Source of the DNA: JANXXV01 sp038230275
GTDB taxonomy: Bacteria > Acidobacteriota > Terriglobia > Bryobacterales > Bryobacteraceae
Direction: 5' to 3'
Length of the DNA stretch: 9,280 nucleotides
NCBI GenBank assembly: GCA_038230275.1
Contig: JBBRNO010000200.1
Span: 1 to 9,280, forward strand
The notes under the pieces are model-generated. The model worked only from the letters and a program-made list of their open reading frames with translations, was not told the DNA's origin and searched no databases. Position numbers and translations under genes: made by a program. Below are positions 5,483 to 9,280 of this stretch, in pieces; position 1 is the stretch's first letter, and each line of letters starts with the position of its first letter.

Positions 5483-7813
5483 ATGGGCATTCTCGGCCGG
5501 ACTCTCTTCTTAGAGATCACCTCGAATGCACTGCTGGGCACCACGATTTTTACTTTCGTTGTGTTCCTGCAGCAGGTCAGCAAACTGATTGTATTGCTGG
5601 TTCGCAGCTCCGCGCCGCCGAAGACGGTCGGCTTTCTTTTCACCCTGATTCTTCCGTACGTCTTCACTTTCACCATTCCTGTGGGTGTCCTCGTCGGCGT
5701 GCTGATCGCCTTAAGCCGTATGTCGAGCGATGGCGAAATCACGGCCATGCGCGCCGCCGGTATTCCCAGCCGCAAAGTGATCTATCCGGTGGCCCTGTTT
5801 GCAACGCTGGCGTTGATCGCCACTGCTGCGGCGACGCTTTGGCTTACACCCTTGGCACTGCGCCAGAAGAACAAAGTGGTGAGTGAACTCGCGGCGGAAG
5901 AGCTCACGGCCGACGTGCAACCGCGTGTATTCCAGGAGCAATTTCCAAACAAGATCCTATACGTGGGCGACGTCATTCCCGGCACTGTCATCCGCTGGAA
6001 AAATGTTTTCCTGGCCGACATCACGCCAGCCGAGAACCGCAAGAATACCACTGGCGATTCCGATGGACCGCTGATCACCGTGGCCTCTGAGGCGATCGCC
6101 GTTCCCGATATCAAGAACAACCGCATCCAGCTTTCGTTCCTCAACGGCAGTACCTATCAATCCGATAAGGACTGGAATATCTACCGCCGCACGGATTTTC
6201 CCACCGGCGATCAGATGCTGGAAGCCGAGCGGCACAACGAAGTGCGGTCGCGTCCCATTCCGGAAATGGATATTGGTCCGCTATACAAGCTGGCCAAACA
6301 GTCTCTCGAAGCCAAAATCGAACTTCACCAGCGCCTGACGCTTCCACCAGCCTGTTTGCTTCTGGCCTTGATCGGCATCCCGCTCGGAGTCTCCTCACGC
6401 AAGGCCGGTAAGTCTTCAGCGTTTGTGCTGACAGTGGCCGTGGCATTCCTTTATTGGATGAGCCTGATCACGGTTTTTGGTTTAGCCAAACAAGGAACCT
6501 TGCCTGCGGGCGTGGCCATGTGGCTCCCTAATATTGTCACCGGCCTCCTTGGCGTGATCCTCTTCCTGCGCCTCGAATTTCCAGGCGATCTCGATATCGT
6601 GGCCAAAGTGCAGGCGTTCTTCGTGCATCTCTATCAGCGCATCCGTGGCACTCTGCGCGCGGCGCCTGCCACTTCGGCCCCGCCGGTCACACGCACCCGT
6701 TTTCCGCTGGTTCCCTTACTCATTGACCGCTACGTGCTCACCAGTTTTTTGTTCTACTTCTTCCTGTGGCTCACCAGCTTTGTGTTGATGACGCACGTCT
6801 ACAACTTCTTTGAGTTGCTCAGCGACATCGTCAAGAATCACATTCCCATGACGCTGGTAGGCAAGTATCTGCTGTTCCTGACGCCGATGCTGATCTACGA
6901 TTCCACGCCCATCAGCGTTCTGGTAGCCGTGCTGGTCACATTCGGTGTGCTTTCGAAAAACAATGAAGTCACCGCGTTGAAGGCCTGTGGTGTCAGTCTA
7001 TACCGCTTGGCCGTTCCCGTCATTCTGGCGGGCGGCGTCATCAGCATCATGCTGTTTGCCTTCGATCACTACATTATTCCCGACGCCAACGTGGTGCAGG
7101 ACGGCATTCGCAATCAGATCAAGGGCAAGCCTGTGCAAACCTTTCTGCGCCCCGACCGCAAATGGATTTTCGGCGAAGGCTCGCGCATTTTCTATTACAA
7201 GTATTTTGAGCAAAACGAAGGCGTGATGGGCGGAGTATCAGTCTACGAACTCGACCCCGCCACCTTCCGGCTGCGCAAGCACATCACCGCCGAGCGCGCG
7301 CGTTGGGAGTCCGGCCTCAATACCTGGATCTTTCAGAACGGCTGGGCCCGCGACATTGCGCCGCGCCGCGATGGAGGCGTTCAGTATCGGGCCTTCCCAT
7401 TGCAGACCGCCACATTCCCTGAATTGCGGGAACCGCCCGGCTACTTCTTGAAAGAAGCCATCCAGGAAAAGCAGATGAACTTCCAGCAATTGGAAAATTA
7501 CATCAAGGAACTGCGCCAGAGCGGCTTCGATACAGTACACCTGCGCGTCCAGTATCACAAGAAGTTCTCCGTACCGCTGTTTGCGCTCATCATGGCAATG
7601 ATCTCGATTCCCTTCGCGTTCGCTTCCGGCAACCGCGGCGCCATGGCCAGCATCGGAGTCAGCTTCGGCATCGCGATCGCCTATTGGTCCATCAGCGTTT
7701 TGTTTGAGCAGATCGGCAACGTGAACCAACTGCCCGCCCCGCTGGCCGCATGGTCGCCGGATGCCGTGTTCGCGCTGGCCGGCCTCTACTTCCTGGCGCG
7801 CATGAAAACCTAG
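5483..7813 (+). CDS. lptFG: LptF-LptG fusion, LPS export ABC transporter permease
   Basis: This 776-residue protein contains two complete YjgP/YjgQ-family permeases; each is normally a separate protein of about 360-390 residues. Half 1 (about 1-390) has three membrane helices (about 14-36, 49-78, 100-120), a periplasmic beta-jellyroll region (about 135-270) and three more helices. Its cytoplasmic coupling loop reads SSDGEITAMRAAG (from S81), LptF-like. A linker rich in Ala, Pro and Thr leads to half 2 at F407, whose LIDRYVLTSF start is LptG-like. The equivalent loop SKNNEVTALKACG starts at S491, then comes a second jellyroll (about 545-655) and three final helices. Together the halves would form the LptFG membrane part that, with LptB2, extracts lipopolysaccharide from the inner membrane and feeds LptC/LptA. 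No Shine-Dalgarno is evident; the ATG follows the upstream TAA after one base, implying coupled translation. No lptB, lptC or lptA is in the window. Confidence 0.93.
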   Translation: MGILGRTLFLEITSNALLGTTIFTFVVFLQQVSKLIVLLVRSSAPPKTVGFLFTLILPYVFTFTIPVGVLVGVLIALSRMSSDGEITAMRAAGIPSRKVIYPVALFATLALIATAAATLWLTPLALRQKNKVVSELAAEELTADVQPRVFQEQFPNKILYVGDVIPGTVIRWKNVFLADITPAENRKNTTGDSDGPLITVASEAIAVPDIKNNRIQLSFLNGSTYQSDKDWNIYRRTDFPTGDQMLEAERHNEVRSRPIPEMDIGPLYKLAKQSLEAKIELHQRLTLPPACLLLALIGIPLGVSSRKAGKSSAFVLTVAVAFLYWMSLITVFGLAKQGTLPAGVAMWLPNIVTGLLGVILFLRLEFPGDLDIVAKVQAFFVHLYQRIRGTLRAAPATSAPPVTRTRFPLVPLLIDRYVLTSFLFYFFLWLTSFVLMTHVYNFFELLSDIVKNHIPMTLVGKYLLFLTPMLIYDSTPISVLVAVLVTFGVLSKNNEVTALKACGVSLYRLAVPVILAGGVISIMLFAFDHYIIPDANVVQDGIRNQIKGKPVQTFLRPDRKWIFGEGSRIFYYKYFEQNEGVMGGVSVYELDPATFRLRKHITAERARWESGLNTWIFQNGWARDIAPRRDGGVQYRAFPLQTATFPELREPPGYFLKEAIQEKQMNFQQLENYIKELRQSGFDTVHLRVQYHKKFSVPLFALIMAMISIPFAFASGNRGAMASIGVSFGIAIAYWSISVLFEQIGNVNQLPAPLAAWSPDAVFALAGLYFLARMKT

Positions 7814-7846
7814 TGTACGGTCCGACAAATAAGAACTCGTTGCCGC

Positions 7847-7917
7847 AACAGTAGTTTCCGAGCCGCGACTGTTAAGGAGCGGTACCGTGTTGTCCACCCA
7901 ATTCGCGGACACTACAC
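7847..7917. terminator. Possible bidirectional terminator / inverted repeats between convergent genes
   Basis: Two inverted repeats lie between the lptFG stop and the SDR gene stop. One is a 6-bp perfect stem, AACAGT (7847-7852) with ACTGTT (7868-7873). The other is GTGT-T-GTCC (7887-7895) with GGAC-ACT-ACAC (7907-7917), a stem with a small internal loop. A CCGC/GCGG pair (7863-7866, 7879-7882) and the palindrome CGGTACCG (7880-7887) lie between. No T-run follows on either strand, so classic intrinsic termination is doubtful; position between convergent genes is the main argument. Confidence 0.28.
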
Positions 7918-7923
7918 TCGCAG

Positions 7924-8823
7924 TCAGCCCAGCAAGGCTGCCAGTGCTCCGTGAAGTTCACGATAGCGAAACCGGAAGCCCGCACCTTCGGCTGCTTTCG
8001 GGAACGCTTTCTGGCCCCCCAGGATAATCTCCGCCATCTCCCCGAACATCACCTGTAGGGCGAAGCGGGGCACCGCGAATATCGCCGGCCGGTGCAGCAC
8101 ACTCGCCAGCGCGGCCGTGAAGCCGGCGTTCCGCACCGGAGCCGGGGAAACTCCATTCACCGCGCCGGCAACTCCGTCGCGCATCATTGCAAACACAAAC
8201 AGTTCAATCAGGTCGTCCACGTGAATCCACGGCATCCACTGCTGCCCGCTACCCAACCGCCCGCCAACTCCCGCCTTGAACGGAGGCAGCATCTTCGCCA
8301 GCGCGCCCCCTTCTTTCCCAAGCACCAGCCCAATCCGCACCGTAGCCACGCGAATCCCCAGCACCTCCGCGTTCAGCGCCTGCTTTTCCCACTCCATGCA
8401 AACTTCCGGCAGAAAGCCGCGCCCTGGGTCGGAATCTTCTACCAAAGTCTCATCCCCGCGATCTCCGTAATATCCGGTAGCCGATGCCGACACCAGCACC
8501 GGCGGCTTCCGCGCCGAATCCGCCAGCCCTTCCACCAAGTGTCTGGTCCCCAGCTTGCGGCTATCCATAATCCGCCGTTTCACGTTGTCGTTCCACCGCT
8601 GCGACACCGGCTCCCCCGCCAGATGGATTACCGCGTCGGCGCCGGCCAGGCTCGCCTTCGGAGCCGGCGCCTTCAAGGCATCCCACTCAGTGAACCATAC
8701 CGTCGCCGGCAGCGTTCCGCTCCGCTTCCGCCCCAGCACATGCAGCGTGTGCCCGTCCTGCAGCAATCGCGCGATCAAGCGCGTTCCCAAAAAGCCCGAT
8801 GCCCCAGTTAGCGTGATGTTCAT
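7924..8823 (-). CDS. TIGR01777 / SDR39U1 family NAD(P)-dependent epimerase-like protein
   Basis: The 299-residue length is normal for the family (about 295-305). An N-terminal Rossmann fold begins with TGASGFLG (residues 6-13), the extended-SDR dinucleotide motif. HLAGEPV (67-73), SASATGYYGDRG (112-123) and CMEWEKQA (142-149) are signature stretches of the TIGR01777/YfcH group, as is RIGLVLGKEGGAL further on. The C-terminal part (about 245-292, with the conserved FGEMAEIILGGQK region) corresponds to the DUF1731 domain. Members bind NADP(H), but the physiological substrate is not established, so no reaction is named. The protein looks cytoplasmic, with no signal peptide or membrane segment. 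ATG 8823 overlaps the photolyase stop (ATGA) and has AAGGAG five bases upstream, so the two are co-translated. Confidence 0.93.
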   Translation of the reverse strand: MNITLTGASGFLGTRLIARLLQDGHTLHVLGRKRSGTLPATVWFTEWDALKAPAPKASLAGADAVIHLAGEPVSQRWNDNVKRRIMDSRKLGTRHLVEGLADSARKPPVLVSASATGYYGDRGDETLVEDSDPGRGFLPEVCMEWEKQALNAEVLGIRVATVRIGLVLGKEGGALAKMLPPFKAGVGGRLGSGQQWMPWIHVDDLIELFVFAMMRDGVAGAVNGVSPAPVRNAGFTAALASVLHRPAIFAVPRFALQVMFGEMAEIILGGQKAFPKAAEGAGFRFRYRELHGALAALLG

Positions 8824-9280
8824 AGCAGCTCCTTACCTGTCCGCTCGACATATTCAATCTCCCGGATATAGGCGTCCACCCCGGTTTTCCGTTTCATTCC
8901 GTCGTAGGACATGTAGCGGATCTGTCCAAAAATCGGCCGCTCCACCCAAGGCCGGTCATGCAGTCCGAAGCACCATAATATTCCCACGTAGGTATTCGGA
9001 TCGCGTCCATCCAGTGCATAGCGGTCGTGCATCGCAATCATGAATCGCAGCGCGTCCTCATGTGTGGCCGACCACTCGATAATCTTCTTCCCCCAATACA
9101 TCCGGTAATACCCATGCATCTTCCCGCGCAGCAGCAACTCCTTCTGCGTGGCATTCCACAGCGGATCGTAAGTTTCGCAATCTTCCATCTGCTTCAAGGT
9201 AAACACCGGATCTCGTTTATCATTTGCATGTTTGCGCAGCGTTGCCAAAGCCCAATTCGGCAGCGACTCCAACGAATCGA
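8820..9280 (-). CDS. phr: Class II CPD photolyase (deoxyribodipyrimidine photo-lyase), C-terminal part
   Basis: The frame is open to the window edge (its first visible codons, before the TTG at 9272, read Asp-Ser), so the N-terminal antenna-binding region and much of the FAD domain are outside. About 152 residues are visible. The C-terminal class II photolyase signatures are clear: GKMHGYYRMYWGKKIIEW, then ALDGRDPNTYVGILWCFG, HDRPWVERPIFG and IRYMSYDGMKRK. These stretches line the FAD pocket and DNA-binding face in class II enzymes. The enzyme repairs cyclobutane pyrimidine dimers using blue light and reduced FAD. The C-terminus after KRKTGVDAYI is of ordinary length. Its stop overlaps the start of the SDR gene by 4 bp. 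Any promoter lies beyond 9280. The TTG at 9272 is not a credible start because homologous sequence continues upstream of it. Confidence 0.93.
   Translation of the reverse strand, partial: DSLESLPNWALATLRKHANDKRDPVFTLKQMEDCETYDPLWNATQKELLLRGKMHGYYRMYWGKKIIEWSATHEDALRFMIAMHDRYALDGRDPNTYVGILWCFGLHDRPWVERPIFGQIRYMSYDGMKRKTGVDAYIREIEYVERTGKELL
8829..8834 (-). promoter_or_regulatory. Shine-Dalgarno for the SDR gene
   Basis: On the minus strand AAGGAG sits within the last codons of the photolyase gene, five bases before the ATG at 8823. It supports that start and coupled translation of the two genes. Confidence 0.8.

Noticed and set aside
7238..7912. 224-codon open frame on the minus strand opposite the end of lptFG
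   Set aside because: It lies almost entirely antisense to the conserved second LptG half and shows no domain or ribosome site.
8092..8811. 239-codon open frame on the plus strand opposite the SDR gene
   Set aside because: It is rich in Arg, His and Pro, as expected for a shadow of a GC-rich gene; the minus-strand SDR protein is unmistakable.

Overview
The window reads as a moderately GC-rich Gram-negative chromosome, most likely an acidobacterium of the Solibacter/Bryobacter type. That placement is inferred from gene content: an LptF-LptG double-length permease, exported TldD-like proteins, a class II photolyase, and a DUF433/DUF5615 module. No rRNA or other phylogenetic marker is present to confirm it. 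No tRNA, rRNA, CRISPR array, intact insertion sequence or replication origin was seen.

Layout. Positions 1-1199 (+): the 3' part of a PAS-containing sensor histidine kinase, overlapping by 4 bp a single-domain response regulator of the Rcp1/CheY type. Positions 1200-2026: a gene-poor stretch. It holds, on the minus strand, a decayed toxin-antitoxin-like module: a DUF433 antitoxin remnant broken in at least two places, followed by a C-terminally truncated DUF5615 PIN-like protein. Positions 2027-7813 (+): a tightly packed three-gene operon with two TldD/PmbA (peptidase U62) family proteins, both with signal peptides, and then a 776-residue LptF-LptG fusion. Positions 7814-7923: a short convergent intergenic region with inverted repeats. 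Positions 7924-9280 (-): a class II CPD photolyase (5' end outside the window) overlapping by 4 bp a TIGR01777/SDR39U1 family NAD(P)-dependent epimerase-like protein.

How the genes work together. The kinase and response regulator form a phosphorelay pair. The three-gene operon is the most interesting part. Its first TldD-like protein keeps the complete metal site (HExxxH plus a downstream Cys). The second has lost both His and the Cys, mirroring the active/inactive split of the cytoplasmic TldD-TldE heterodimer, but here both partners appear to be exported. Translational coupling of this pair to the inner-membrane part of the lipopolysaccharide transporter suggests an envelope job; that link is inference. 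The photolyase-SDR pair is a separate, opposite-strand transcription unit with a DNA-repair lead gene.
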